Assembly (NCBI GenBank): GCA_015490315.1
Contig: WFYB01000240.1
Span: 1-20,962, forward strand
Length of the DNA stretch: 20,962 nt
Direction: 5' to 3'
Origin: Sulfurovum sp.
GTDB lineage: Bacteria > Campylobacterota > Campylobacteria > Campylobacterales > Sulfurovaceae
Part shown: positions 1-7,540 of the stretch, in pieces
How positions within the stretch are numbered: position 1 is the stretch's first letter
How the letters are laid out: each line of letters opens with the position of its first letter
Program-made: the position numbers and the translations under genes
The notes under the pieces: model-generated
What the model was told of the DNA's origin: nothing
Database searches by the model: none
The model's input: the letters and a program-made list of their open reading frames with translations, nothing else

Positions 1-187
1 CGGCTACATGCCAAACATCAACACTGGCAACGATGAAGAGTGCAATCCCGCCTATCATGCTAAAAATGACTGCCAGAAGCACGAAAAAGCGTGTTCCCCA
101 CAGCAAGCTTTCAAATGCATGTTCAATCATAGACTGATTTTCTTTGTCCATTACCAAATGCTCTTCTTCTGTATGTGTCTCTTTCAT
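1..187 (-). CDS. YqhA/UPF0114-like membrane protein, N-terminal part
   Basis: This is the first 62 codons of a gene that runs off the left edge. It begins with a charged, Glu-rich segment, followed by the motif IEHAFESLLWGTRFF at about residues 21-35 and a hydrophobic helix at about 34-55. The IExxFExxLWxxRF pattern before a membrane helix is what I associate with the YqhA/UPF0114 family of small inner-membrane proteins of unknown function. The start is three bases after the asd stop, with an AGGAGG about 11 bases upstream inside the end of asd, so it is probably co-transcribed and translationally coupled with asd. Internal ATGs at residues 13 and 20 are alternative starts; the second would place the family motif at the N terminus. 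Only the N-terminal part is visible, so the family call is moderate. Confidence 0.6.
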   Translation of the reverse strand, partial: MKETHTEEEHLVMDKENQSMIEHAFESLLWGTRFFVLLAVIFSMIGGIALFIVASVDVWHVA

Positions 188-190
188 AAA

Positions 191-1228
191 CTACACATCC
201 TCCTGAAGCTTGATCCACTTCTGTGCAATACGCACTGCATTGGTAGCAGCCCCAACTCTGACCTGGTCTGCTACACCCCACATATGAAGGATGTTTTCAG
301 AAAAGATATCTTTTCGGATACGTCCGACATAGGTGTAGTCGGTATCGGTAGAGATGATCGGCATGGGGTACTCACCCTTTTCAAGATCGTCAATCACTTT
401 GACGTTCTCGAAGTTTTCAAGTGCCTCTCGAGCCTCTATCACACTTACATCTACCCCATCTTTGAAAGTTACTGTGATAGACTCAGAATGTGAACGCAGT
501 ACCGGCACACGTACACATGTAGCTGATACAGCGATGTCGGAGTGCATGATCTTGTTGGTCTCGTTGACCATCTTCATCTCCTCTTTGGTGTAGCCATTCT
601 CCATGGGTTTGTCGATCTGGGGAATGACATTGAGTGCAATCTGATACGGGAACGCTTTGGCTTCGCTCTCATCGAGCCTGAATGCGAAGAAGTCCTGCAT
701 CTGTTTGACCAGTTCGTCCATCCCTTTTTTGCCTGCACCGCTGACTGCCTGATAGGTACAGACATCCACACGCTTGATCCCGTAGAGGTCATGCAGCGGT
801 TTGAGTATCTGCACCATCTGAATGGTTGAACAGTTGGGGTTAGCAATGATGCCGGTATCTTCCCAAAGCTCTATATCTTCAGGGTTAACCTCCGGCACAA
901 CCAGAGGCACATCCGGATCCATACGGAAGTGGGAAGTGTTGTCGATGACGACTGCTCCCGCTTCAACTGCAAATTTGGCATAATGCGCCGAGATACTGCC
1001 GCCCGCACTAAAAAATGCGATATCGATATCACGCCCCTCAAAGACATCTTCTGTCAACTCTTCTATCTTGTAGGTTTTACCCTGGCACTCTACCTCTATG
1101 CCTACACTGTTGACACTTGCAAGCGGCAATATACTGTTGATAGGGAAATCCACCTCTTCAAGTACTCTCAAAAGCTCTTCGCCTACGGCACCGGAGGCAC
1201 CGACGATTGCTATATTGTATTTTTTCAC
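191..1228 (-). CDS. asd: Aspartate-semialdehyde dehydrogenase
   Basis: The enzyme reduces aspartyl phosphate to aspartate semialdehyde with NADPH, the branch point to lysine/diaminopimelate, threonine and methionine, in the cytoplasm. Visible residues are the Rossmann GASGAVG at 10-16, the phosphate-binding Arg at 102 in SHFR, the catalytic Cys133 in NPNCSTIQ, Gln160 in YQAVSGAGKKG, and Arg240 and His247 in RVPVLRSHSESI. The length of 345 residues is normal. The start is GTG, supported by AGGA seven bases upstream; the protein begins MKKYNIAIVGASG, as expected. It follows gyrA by 16 bases and precedes a YqhA-like gene by 3 bases, so the three probably form one transcript. The gyrA-asd closeness is familiar from Campylobacterota. 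Confidence 0.97.
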   Translation of the reverse strand: MKKYNIAIVGASGAVGEELLRVLEEVDFPINSILPLASVNSVGIEVECQGKTYKIEELTEDVFEGRDIDIAFFSAGGSISAHYAKFAVEAGAVVIDNTSHFRMDPDVPLVVPEVNPEDIELWEDTGIIANPNCSTIQMVQILKPLHDLYGIKRVDVCTYQAVSGAGKKGMDELVKQMQDFFAFRLDESEAKAFPYQIALNVIPQIDKPMENGYTKEEMKMVNETNKIMHSDIAVSATCVRVPVLRSHSESITVTFKDGVDVSVIEAREALENFENVKVIDDLEKGEYPMPIISTDTDYTYVGRIRKDIFSENILHMWGVADQVRVGAATNAVRIAQKWIKLQEDV

Positions 1229-1244
1229 GTTCTTTTCCTATTTC

Positions 1245-3791
1245 TTATAATAAAGTGTTTGGATTGTCTGAGTTCTCCTCAGTTGTCTGCCCTGTCGTCT
1301 CTTCAGGTCTGTTCAGAGCATCTTCTGTGACCTCTTCATTCTCCTGAGGCTTCTCTTCTTTCTGACATTTTGCCATACTCACTACAATATCTTTTTTCTC
1401 TACAGTAACCACTTTAACCCCGGAGGTGTTGCGTCCGGCTTTTCTGATCTGTTCCATATCGACACGGATCATCTTGCCGACACTGGTCAGACACATCAGA
1501 TCCTTGTCCTCTTCGACCAGTACAACGCCAACGACATCTCCTGTTTTGGGTGTCAGTTTCATGGAGATCACCCCTTTACCGGCACGGTTCTGCTCACGGT
1601 ACTCGCTCGCTGTCGTACGCTTGCCAAGCCCTTTTTCGGAGAGCATCAGCAGTTCGTCCTCTTCGGACTTGATCGTCGTCGCACCACAGACATAGTCACC
1701 GTCGATCTTGAACTTGATCGCAGTCACACCGCGTGAGACCCTTCCGATCTCCCTGGCATCTTCGACTTTAAAGCGGATACAAAGCCCCTTCTTCGTCGCC
1801 ACAAAGAGCCATTTGGTATCCTCATCGACGATCTTGGCTTCTACGATCTCATCATTCTCATCGAGGTTGATTGCGCGGACACCCGTGCTGCGGATATTGG
1901 AGTACTCTGAGAGGTTGGTACGTTTGACGATCCCGTTTTTGGTGAAGAATACCAGTGATTTGCTCTCATCGAAATCTGTCGTCGGGATGATCGCCTTGAT
2001 CTTCTCATCGGGCTGCAGGTTGATCAGATTGACCACCGCTTTGCCTTTGGCGGTACGCGACCCCTCTGGGATGCGGTAGACCTTGAGCCAGTAGAGCTGT
2101 CCTCTGTCTGTAACAAACATGAGCGTATCATGGGTATTTGAGGTAAAGAAGCTCTCGATAAAGTCATCATCATAAGTCGTCACCGCCGTCTTGCCTTTAC
2201 CGCCGCGATGCTGCTTCTCATACTGCTTGACCGGTACACGCTTGATATAGCCTCTATGTGTGATCGTCACGACCATCGGCTCATTGGGGATCAGATCCTC
2301 GATGTCGATATCGTCATAATCATCCACGATCTCTGTACGTCTCGGTGTTGAGAACTTCTCTTTGATCTCAAGCAGTTCTGCTCTGATGATCTCATTGATC
2401 TTCTCTTCGGATTTGAGGATCGCCTCAAGCTCTGCGATAGTCTTGAGCAGTTCTGCCAGTTCGTTCTCGATCTTTTCGATCTCCAGTCCTGTCAGACGTC
2501 TCAGACGCATCTCCAAAATCGCTTTTGCCTGGATCTCAGAGAGGCTGAAACGCTCCATAAGGTTGTTACGTGCATCCTCATCATCTTCAGAGCCGCGAAT
2601 GATCTTGATCACCTCATCGATGTTGTCCACGGCGATCTTGAGACCCTCGAGGATATGTGCTCTCGCACGTGCCTTTTCGAGGTCAAAAATCGTACGGCGG
2701 ATCACGACCGTTTTTCGGTGATTGAGGAAGAGGTCGAAAAGCTCCATCAGATTGAAGACTTTGGGCTCTTTGTTGTGGATCGCAAGCATGATGATCCCGA
2801 AAGTCACCTGCATCTGTGTCGATTTGAAAAGGTTGTTGAGCACGATCTCACTCATCGCATCACGCTTGAGCTCCATCACCACACGGATACCTTCACGGTC
2901 TGACTCGTCACGTATCTCACTGATCCCTTCGATCTGCTTGTCACGTACGAGCTGAGCGATATTTTCTATCAATCTGGACTTGTTGACCTGGAAAGGAAGC
3001 TCATCGATAACGATAACCTCTTTGTTCCCTTTCTGTTCGATATGTGTCTTGGCACGCACCTTGATACGTCCGCGTCCGGTCGTATAGGCATCCGTGATCC
3101 CTTTGCGCCCGAAGATGATACCGCCGGTAGGGAAGTCCGGTCCCTGCACGATCTTCATCATATCCTCGACTGTCGCTTCGGGATCATCGATACGCAGTAC
3201 CAGAGCATCGATCAGTTCATCGAGGCGATGTGGAGGAATGTTGGTCGCCATACCGACTGCGATACCGCTCGATCCATTGAGCAGCAGATTGGGGACGCGC
3301 GCAGGCAGTACATCGGGCTCTTTGAGAGAGTCATCATAGTTGGGTACGAAGTCGACTGTCTCTTTATCGATGTCAGCAAGCAGCTCTTCAGCGATCCTGG
3401 TCATACGTGCTTCGGTATAACGCATCGCAGCAGCGTTGTCACCGTCGATAGAACCGAAGTTACCCTGTCCGTCGATCAGCGGTGCCTGCATCGAGAAATC
3501 CTGTGCCATACGAACCAATGCATCATAGACGGCATTGTCACCATGGGGGTGATACTTACCGATCACATCCCCGACGATACGGGCGGATTTTTTGTAGGGG
3601 GCACGATGACTCAGATTGAGGTCATCCATCGCATAGAGGATACGTCTGTGTACCGGTTTGAGTCCGTCTCTTGCATCGGGAAGGGCTCTACCGATGATCA
3701 CCGACATAGAGTAATCGAGATAACTCGAGCGCATACTGTCTTCGATCAGCACCTCTTCTGTGTGTTGATTCTCTTCGAACAAATCAGCCAT
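1245..3791 (-). CDS. gyrA: DNA gyrase subunit A
   Basis: GyrA is the DNA breakage-reunion subunit of the A2B2 gyrase that introduces negative supercoils. With the ATG at 3791 (AGGA five bases upstream) the protein has 848 residues; an in-frame TTG at 3809 would add six residues but has a poorer context. The catalytic Tyr125 lies in AAMRYTEARM. The quinolone-resistance region reads HPHGDNAVYD, with Asn86 and Asp90 at the positions of E. coli Ser83 and Asp87. The GyrA box that wraps DNA is QHRGGKG at 527-533, and six beta-pinwheel blades follow. The C-terminal tail, about 40 residues, is acidic and low in complexity (rich in Glu, Asn and Thr). Asn at the Ser83 position is, as I recall, the wild-type state in Helicobacter pylori. 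It heads the gyrA-asd group. Confidence 0.98.
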   Translation of the reverse strand: MADLFEENQHTEEVLIEDSMRSSYLDYSMSVIIGRALPDARDGLKPVHRRILYAMDDLNLSHRAPYKKSARIVGDVIGKYHPHGDNAVYDALVRMAQDFSMQAPLIDGQGNFGSIDGDNAAAMRYTEARMTRIAEELLADIDKETVDFVPNYDDSLKEPDVLPARVPNLLLNGSSGIAVGMATNIPPHRLDELIDALVLRIDDPEATVEDMMKIVQGPDFPTGGIIFGRKGITDAYTTGRGRIKVRAKTHIEQKGNKEVIVIDELPFQVNKSRLIENIAQLVRDKQIEGISEIRDESDREGIRVVMELKRDAMSEIVLNNLFKSTQMQVTFGIIMLAIHNKEPKVFNLMELFDLFLNHRKTVVIRRTIFDLEKARARAHILEGLKIAVDNIDEVIKIIRGSEDDEDARNNLMERFSLSEIQAKAILEMRLRRLTGLEIEKIENELAELLKTIAELEAILKSEEKINEIIRAELLEIKEKFSTPRRTEIVDDYDDIDIEDLIPNEPMVVTITHRGYIKRVPVKQYEKQHRGGKGKTAVTTYDDDFIESFFTSNTHDTLMFVTDRGQLYWLKVYRIPEGSRTAKGKAVVNLINLQPDEKIKAIIPTTDFDESKSLVFFTKNGIVKRTNLSEYSNIRSTGVRAINLDENDEIVEAKIVDEDTKWLFVATKKGLCIRFKVEDAREIGRVSRGVTAIKFKIDGDYVCGATTIKSEEDELLMLSEKGLGKRTTASEYREQNRAGKGVISMKLTPKTGDVVGVVLVEEDKDLMCLTSVGKMIRVDMEQIRKAGRNTSGVKVVTVEKKDIVVSMAKCQKEEKPQENEEVTEDALNRPEETTGQTTEENSDNPNTLL

Positions 3792-3818
3792 TCTTTTCCT
3801 TTTTTTCAAAGTTGTATG

Positions 3819-3824
3819 ATTTTA
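3819..3824 (-). promoter_or_regulatory. Candidate gyrA promoter -10
   Basis: On the minus strand TAAAAT stands about 28 bases before the gyrA ATG, preceded by a T-rich stretch in place of a clear -35, as is usual for sigma-70 promoters of Campylobacterota. This would give a leader of about 20 bases. The rest of the 3825-3933 gap holds A/T-rich, partly repeated GGATTTTTTGGTT-like sequence and no gene that I can see. Confidence 0.4.
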
Positions 3825-3933
3825 TCCAATCGGAAGATGAAAAAGGCTTAAAAATGGCTCAAATCGGCTTCTGGAAGCGTTAAAAAGGATTTTTGGTTTT
3901 TTAGGGATTTTTTGGTTAACATAAAATAAAGTC

Positions 3934-3964
3934 AAAAAGACCCGATTTTGTCTCGGGTCTTTTT
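3934..3964 (-). terminator. Intrinsic terminator after the DUF505-like gene
   Basis: A perfect 12-bp inverted repeat (arms 3934-3945 and 3953-3964, GACCCGA core) surrounds a 7-base loop. The arms end in five A on one side and five T on the other, so the stem closes in a U-tract when read on either strand. It begins 5 bases beyond the stop of the DUF505-like gene and separates that gene from gyrA downstream. Its symmetry would let it work on both strands, but only the minus strand has a gene ending here. Confidence 0.9.
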
Positions 3965-3968
3965 ATGT

Positions 3969-5831
3969 TTAGTGGCTATTGAGTTTGGCAACCGCATCAA
4001 GCATTTTCAGACCAGCTTCATTGACACTGTTCTTTCCAAGATACTTCGCTTCACGTGCTGCGACATAGGCTTTGTTGAAGACATCTTTGTCCAGTCCGCT
4101 CTTCTTGATCGCTTCTTTCAGGTTTTTAGGAAGAATTCTGATCTTTTTCTCTTTGACATACATACTTCCTGTCTCTGCGATCGCCTTGACGACACGGTAG
4201 ATCGTCGGGTTGATTGGTGCGCCGAACCCTCCCGGTACACCGCTCATAGCATCATCCATCTCTTTGCCGAACTCTGTCTCCATGATGTGCCCGTCAGCAA
4301 GGATCTCTACAAAACCTTTCGCCTCAAGCTTATCGAGGGCTTCGGTGATGCGGATTTTTGTCTCCTCATCTTTCTCCGAAAGGAGCAGCTCACAGCTCAT
4401 ACCGTGATCAGGCACCATTTTGAAGACATCCGCTTCCCACTTGGTCAAATATGGCATTTTATCAGCATATGCCAGCTCCTCATAGAGCAGTCCTGAACGG
4501 CTTGGCTCATAGGTACCCAGTATACGCTCTTTGCGTGCCTCTTCGATCCACTCTCTGTTCGGGAGAGAGAATACTCTGTTGGATGCGGTCAGTGTCTTGA
4601 CACTCCATGAGTGGATACTTCTCTCATCTATCTGATCCTCGATCACTCTTTTACCGTTCTCGGTCACATAGTAGATCGGCTTGCCGTTTTCCCAGACACC
4701 TTCAGTGATCAGACCGAAACCTTCAAGTGAATAGAGATACTCTTTGACATCGAAGTTGTCATCAAACCACTTCTGCATATCTTTGGCATCGGCAAATTTC
4801 TTGGCAATCTCTTGCTTCTTCTTGGGCATCTCATTGAGTCTTCTTCCGTATTTTTCCAGAATCTTCTTGTACTCTCTGATCTTTCTGTCTACCAACTCTC
4901 TTCGGATCTCCTCAAGGGTCGGTACCTCTTCCGGATTGCTTGTGTATTTCTCATCCCAGATCTTCTCAATGGTTTTGAGTGTCTCGACCTCCTCTTTTTC
5001 GATCGCAAAAGAGTTGAGTCTATCATCCCCTTCATCATTCAGGATACGATAAACTTCCATCGCGTGCTCTCCAGCTTTGGTGAGACTATCTACATCTTCT
5101 ACATATCCCAATACAGCAAGTTCAATCAGCGTATCTTCATCAACCTCTTCACCATCTGCCACTCTGGCGATATTTTCAAGGATCGAGATGTCCAGTACAC
5201 TGCCTTCATTCAGGAAGCCACCCAGTGTCAATGTCTCCTTAACCGCCTGTCCCAATCCTGTAAATGTAAAATAGTTACCGTTTGGAATCGAATATGCGAT
5301 TAGTCTCATTGCTTCACAAATATCTTTGCTATTCCCTTCAATAGGAAGATAGTGTGCATCTGTCGGTCCCATAGGTGACTTACGGATATAGTCTGCCAGA
5401 CTTGCATCAATCACCAGCTCCGGCTTCGTGATCTTATGTGCTTCAAATACTGCTTTGGCTTCTTCAGTAAGCTCGCCTTTTTCATTGGCAAAACCTCTTT
5501 TCGCCAGAGGCTCTTGAGAGATACTAGTCGTTTTATCTTTATTGTGTGCTGCCGCATCGATCATAGCGACCACTTCAGAGCTGAGCCACTTGAAGTCATC
5601 ATCCCAGTTCTCAATCGCATCGATCTTCTCCTCCACGTTGGCGAGTGCATCTGCCACCATCTCTCCACTATAGGTCAACTCGATCTTCGCAGGGATAGGG
5701 AAACGCACCAATCCACCTAGATTGAGCTCCTCTAGCGCCTCATTGTTCAGTTTTTCTATATTAATCGTTTTATCGTCACTTCTGTGCAGTGCCAGAAGGA
5801 TCTTTGCTGCCTCTTTTTTGATTATCATCAT
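3969..5831 (-). CDS. DUF505-like protein with repeated winged-helix-like units
   Basis: This 620-residue soluble protein has no signal peptide and no membrane helix. I believe it belongs to DUF505 (PF04458), a family of similar length and unknown function, but that is from memory. A short motif, h-L-T-x-x-G-x-x-x-h-x-x-h, recurs near residues 51, 120, 249, 388, 517 and 602 (ELTYSGEMVADAL, SLTKAGEHAMEVY, YVTENGKRVIEDQ and others). Most copies sit after a helical stretch and a G-L/F/Y-V turn (LGGLV, LGYV, KGFV), which resembles the recognition-helix-plus-wing part of a winged helix. A highly charged helical segment covers about 275-350. Two adjacent ATGs (5831, 5828) share one AGGA; the second has better spacing. 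It is divergent from exbB across a palindrome and closed by its own terminator, so it is a single-gene unit. A DNA- or RNA-binding role is inference only. Confidence 0.7.
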   Translation of the reverse strand: MMIIKKEAAKILLALHRSDDKTINIEKLNNEALEELNLGGLVRFPIPAKIELTYSGEMVADALANVEEKIDAIENWDDDFKWLSSEVVAMIDAAAHNKDKTTSISQEPLAKRGFANEKGELTEEAKAVFEAHKITKPELVIDASLADYIRKSPMGPTDAHYLPIEGNSKDICEAMRLIAYSIPNGNYFTFTGLGQAVKETLTLGGFLNEGSVLDISILENIARVADGEEVDEDTLIELAVLGYVEDVDSLTKAGEHAMEVYRILNDEGDDRLNSFAIEKEEVETLKTIEKIWDEKYTSNPEEVPTLEEIRRELVDRKIREYKKILEKYGRRLNEMPKKKQEIAKKFADAKDMQKWFDDNFDVKEYLYSLEGFGLITEGVWENGKPIYYVTENGKRVIEDQIDERSIHSWSVKTLTASNRVFSLPNREWIEEARKERILGTYEPSRSGLLYEELAYADKMPYLTKWEADVFKMVPDHGMSCELLLSEKDEETKIRITEALDKLEAKGFVEILADGHIMETEFGKEMDDAMSGVPGGFGAPINPTIYRVVKAIAETGSMYVKEKKIRILPKNLKEAIKKSGLDKDVFNKAYVAAREAKYLGKNSVNEAGLKMLDAVAKLNSH

Positions 5832-5857
5832 CTCATCCTTTTTATTTTGTTAGTAAC

Positions 5858-5890
5858 ATTCTATTCAAAAGCACCATCATGCCATTGCAA
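5858..5890 (-). promoter_or_regulatory. Weak candidate promoter of the DUF505-like gene
   Basis: On the minus strand TAGAAT (5863-5858) lies 26 bases before the start codon. A TTGCAA (5890-5885) lies further upstream, but the spacer of 21 is too long for a good -35 match. The TTGCAA is one edge of the palindrome at 5886-5901, so a protein bound there could affect this promoter. Confidence 0.25.
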
Positions 5891-5901
5891 CTATAGTTGC
5901 A
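5886..5901. promoter_or_regulatory. Perfect 16-bp palindrome, candidate operator
   Basis: The sequence TGCAACTATAGTTGCA is identical on both strands. It lies between two divergent genes, about 43 bases upstream of the probable exbB start point and about 55 bases before the start codon of the DUF505-like gene. The position and perfect dyad fit a binding site for a dimeric regulator. It does not look like a Fur box. Which protein binds is unknown. Confidence 0.5.
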
Positions 5902-5931
5902 TCACTTATCATTTTATTAACCTATTTCATC

Positions 5932-5937
5932 TATAAT
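5932..5937 (+). promoter_or_regulatory. exbBD promoter -10 box
   Basis: A consensus TATAAT stands 29 bases before the exbB ATG, in an A/T-rich region with no clear -35, as is typical of this phylum. The implied start point near 5944 leaves a leader of about 23 bases that contains the ribosome-binding site TAGGGAG. Confidence 0.6.
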
Positions 5938-5966
5938 ACTTCCATTCCATACCTTTAGGGAGTTTC

Positions 5967-6404
5967 ATGCCTATAGAACAGATCAAACATATCGTTGACT
6001 ACGGGATCATCGGACTGCTTGCATTTCTTTCCTTCATCACCTTTGCTTTCGCAATAGAGCGTCTCCTCTACTACCGTTCTGTCAAAGTCGAAAACTACCG
6101 CAACAAAACCGCCCTCGAACTCGACCTCTCCAAACGTCTTGCTACATTGGCAAGCATCGGTTCGAACGCACCCTACATAGGGCTGCTCGGTACGGTACTG
6201 GCGATCATCCTGACATTCTATATCATCGGTGATCAGCAAGATACCATCAACCCCGGTGAGATCATGAAGCACCTCGCACTCGCACTCAAGGCAACCGCAG
6301 CAGGTCTGGTCGTCGCCATCCCCGCTACGGTACTCTACAATGCACTGCTGACCAAAGTAGACAGACTCCTGGCCCAGTGGGAAATAGCCCAGGACAAAGC
6401 ATAA
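5967..6404 (+). CDS. exbB: ExbB-type proton channel subunit, short form
   Basis: ExbB forms the inner-membrane pentamer that, with ExbD, uses the proton gradient to energise TonB. The 145-residue protein has three helices at about 12-30, 67-87 (NAPYIGLLGTV) and 109-128 (LKATAAGLVVAIPATVLYN); the last two carry the conserved MotA/TolQ/ExbB signature. It lacks the longer periplasmic N-terminal extension of E. coli ExbB, as in the short ExbB proteins of Helicobacter and Campylobacter. The start has TAGGGAG five bases upstream. exbD begins one base after its stop. TolQ is the main alternative; the short length and the pairing with a short ExbD favour ExbB. Confidence 0.9.
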   Translation: MPIEQIKHIVDYGIIGLLAFLSFITFAFAIERLLYYRSVKVENYRNKTALELDLSKRLATLASIGSNAPYIGLLGTVLAIILTFYIIGDQQDTINPGEIMKHLALALKATAAGLVVAIPATVLYNALLTKVDRLLAQWEIAQDKA

Positions 6405-6405
6405 G

Positions 6406-6783
6406 ATGCGACGTGAACGTTTTGACAAGATGAACGTCGTACCGTTCATCGATATTGTACTCGTACTTCTGGTGATCGTCCTTGCGACCGCAACTTTCGT
6501 GACAAACCAAAGCATCAAAGTCGATCTGCCAAGTGCCAGTTCCAAAAAGAGCGAAGAGAAGAAGTCAGTGCATATATCTGTAGACAAAGAGGGGAACTAT
6601 TTTTATGACAAGGAGCCGCTGAGCCTCGACGAGATCAAAGAGAGACTGCGCAAACTCGATCCCAAAAAGGATCTCATCTCTCTACATATGGATAAAAGCT
6701 CACAGTTTCAGTATTTTGTCTCTCTCATAGACATTCTCAAAACCAAGGGCTTTGAGAATGTCTCTATCATTACTAAGAAATAG
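6406..6783 (+). CDS. exbD: ExbD-type biopolymer transport protein
   Basis: ExbD is the single-pass partner that sits in the ExbB pore and carries the proton-accepting Asp. The 125-residue protein has a short cytoplasmic N terminus (RRERFDKMN), a membrane helix at about 13-31 and the conserved Asp16 in VVPFIDIVLVLL. A periplasmic domain ends in the usual YFVSLIDILKTKGFENVSI region. It starts one base after the exbB stop, so the pair is translationally coupled. No tonB follows; the next gene runs the other way. Its partner TonB must be encoded elsewhere. A long inverted repeat lies in its last codons. Confidence 0.92.
   Translation: MRRERFDKMNVVPFIDIVLVLLVIVLATATFVTNQSIKVDLPSASSKKSEEKKSVHISVDKEGNYFYDKEPLSLDEIKERLRKLDPKKDLISLHMDKSSQFQYFVSLIDILKTKGFENVSIITKK
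6729..6763. repeat. 13-bp perfect inverted repeat in the 3' end of exbD
   Basis: The arms 6729-6741 (AGACATTCTCAAA) and 6751-6763 are exact reverse complements around a 9-base loop, inside the coding sequence and about 20 bases before the exbD stop. No T-tract follows on either strand, so it is not a standard terminator. It is also 28 bases downstream of the convergent thioredoxin-like gene, so both transcripts could carry the hairpin near their 3' ends. Confidence 0.6.
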
Positions 6784-6791
6784 AAGTTAAT

Positions 6792-7109
6792 TTACTCAGT
6801 CATCATTGTATAGAGACGTTTGAGCTGTTCGGTCATTTTGTGCAGACTGACCGCTCTACCCTCCCGTACAAACTCCCGTCCGTCAAGAAAAACGATCATC
6901 GTCGGTACGGAAAAGACTTGAAAGTGTGCCGAGATCTCCGGGTTTTCATGGGCATCAAGATAGATCTGTCTTATTTTCGGAAACTCTTTGTCAAAGAGTT
7001 CTTTGAATTTCGGTCTGAGCGCATGGCAGACGTTGCAGTGCTCCCCTGAGAAATAGAGAAGTACGCCCGGCTCCTCTCTGATAATTTGTTGTAGTGCTTC
7101 AAGTGTCAT
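6792..7109 (-). CDS. Thioredoxin-like protein
   Basis: This is a 105-residue thioredoxin-fold protein without a signal peptide, so probably a cytoplasmic disulfide oxidoreductase. The active-site Cys pair is Cys25-Asn-Val-Cys28 in SGEHCNVCHAL, and the cis-Pro loop is SVPT with Pro69. The usual WCGPC is replaced by HCNVC, so its redox potential and partners are likely to differ from housekeeping thioredoxin. The family resembles small thioredoxins of Campylobacterota of unknown substrate. The ribosome-binding site (AAGAG) is weak. It lies 24 bases after a 109-residue gene on the same strand and is probably co-transcribed with it; it converges on exbD with an 8-base gap. Confidence 0.85.
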   Translation of the reverse strand: MTLEALQQIIREEPGVLLYFSGEHCNVCHALRPKFKELFDKEFPKIRQIYLDAHENPEISAHFQVFSVPTMIVFLDGREFVREGRAVSLHKMTEQLKRLYTMMTE

Positions 7110-7133
7110 TGCTGCTCTTTTCTTTTTGCCGAA

Positions 7134-7463
7134 TTATAGCGCAACAAACATAGAACAGCGGCTGACTCTCTCGCGTCCGAAGGTATCGAGCAGTCTCTCC
7201 TGATCGAGTTTGACATAGCGGCAGACTTTGCGATAGAGATGCCTGATATCCTCTTGGTGAGAAAGTGCATAGAAATCCCGTTCGAGATTCTCCAGATCCA
7301 GGATATTTTGTCGGCAGCGGCTGCGCTGGATACGGTTGAGGCGAAGCGAGGCTGCTTCTGCGTTGAGCCTGCGTTTGAGATGGTGCAGACGGCTAAAAAA
7401 GTATCTCAGCTCACTTTCGAGTTCTCTGGTCGTACAGCGGTCGATTGATGAGAGGTAATACAT
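7134..7463 (-). CDS. Unrecognised basic helical protein
   Basis: I do not recognise this 109-residue protein. It is rich in Arg, Leu and Glu, looks almost wholly alpha-helical and probably partly coiled coil (about 12-95). It has no signal peptide or membrane helix. Four Cys stand at 10, 50, 81 and 103. The ATG at 7463 has AGGAG six bases upstream; a TTG two codons earlier is too close to that site. An extended -10 promoter lies upstream. The gene is the first of a probable two-gene unit with the thioredoxin-like gene 24 bases downstream, which suggests, but does not show, a thiol-linked role. Coding status is supported by the ribosome-binding site, promoter and filled gap. Confidence 0.6.
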   Translation of the reverse strand: MYYLSSIDRCTTRELESELRYFFSRLHHLKRRLNAEAASLRLNRIQRSRCRQNILDLENLERDFYALSHQEDIRHLYRKVCRYVKLDQERLLDTFGRERVSRCSMFVAL

Positions 7464-7499
7464 CGGCAACTCCTTTTGGATAAATTTCGGCTTTGGATT

Positions 7500-7508
7500 A
7501 TTATAGCA
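7500..7508 (-). promoter_or_regulatory. Extended -10 promoter for the 109-residue gene
   Basis: On the minus strand the sequence reads TGCTATAAT, a consensus -10 with the TG extension. It lies 37 bases before the ATG at 7463 and about 35 bases from the divergent promoter of the broken DUF2603 gene. Confidence 0.55.
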
Positions 7509-7540
7509 CAGAGAGATAAACCGTTGTTTTAGCTCACACC

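Noticed and set aside
3792..3809. TTG start of GyrA at 3809
   Set aside because: The six extra residues are encoded by the A-rich leader that includes the AGGA used by the ATG at 3791.
3042..3851. 269-codon open frame opposite gyrA
   Set aside because: It is a shadow of a strongly conserved gene, with no family resemblance and no ribosome-binding site of its own.
5955..6587. 210-codon open frame opposite exbB and exbD
   Set aside because: Cys-rich, low-similarity translation of the antisense of conserved exbBD; no supporting signals.
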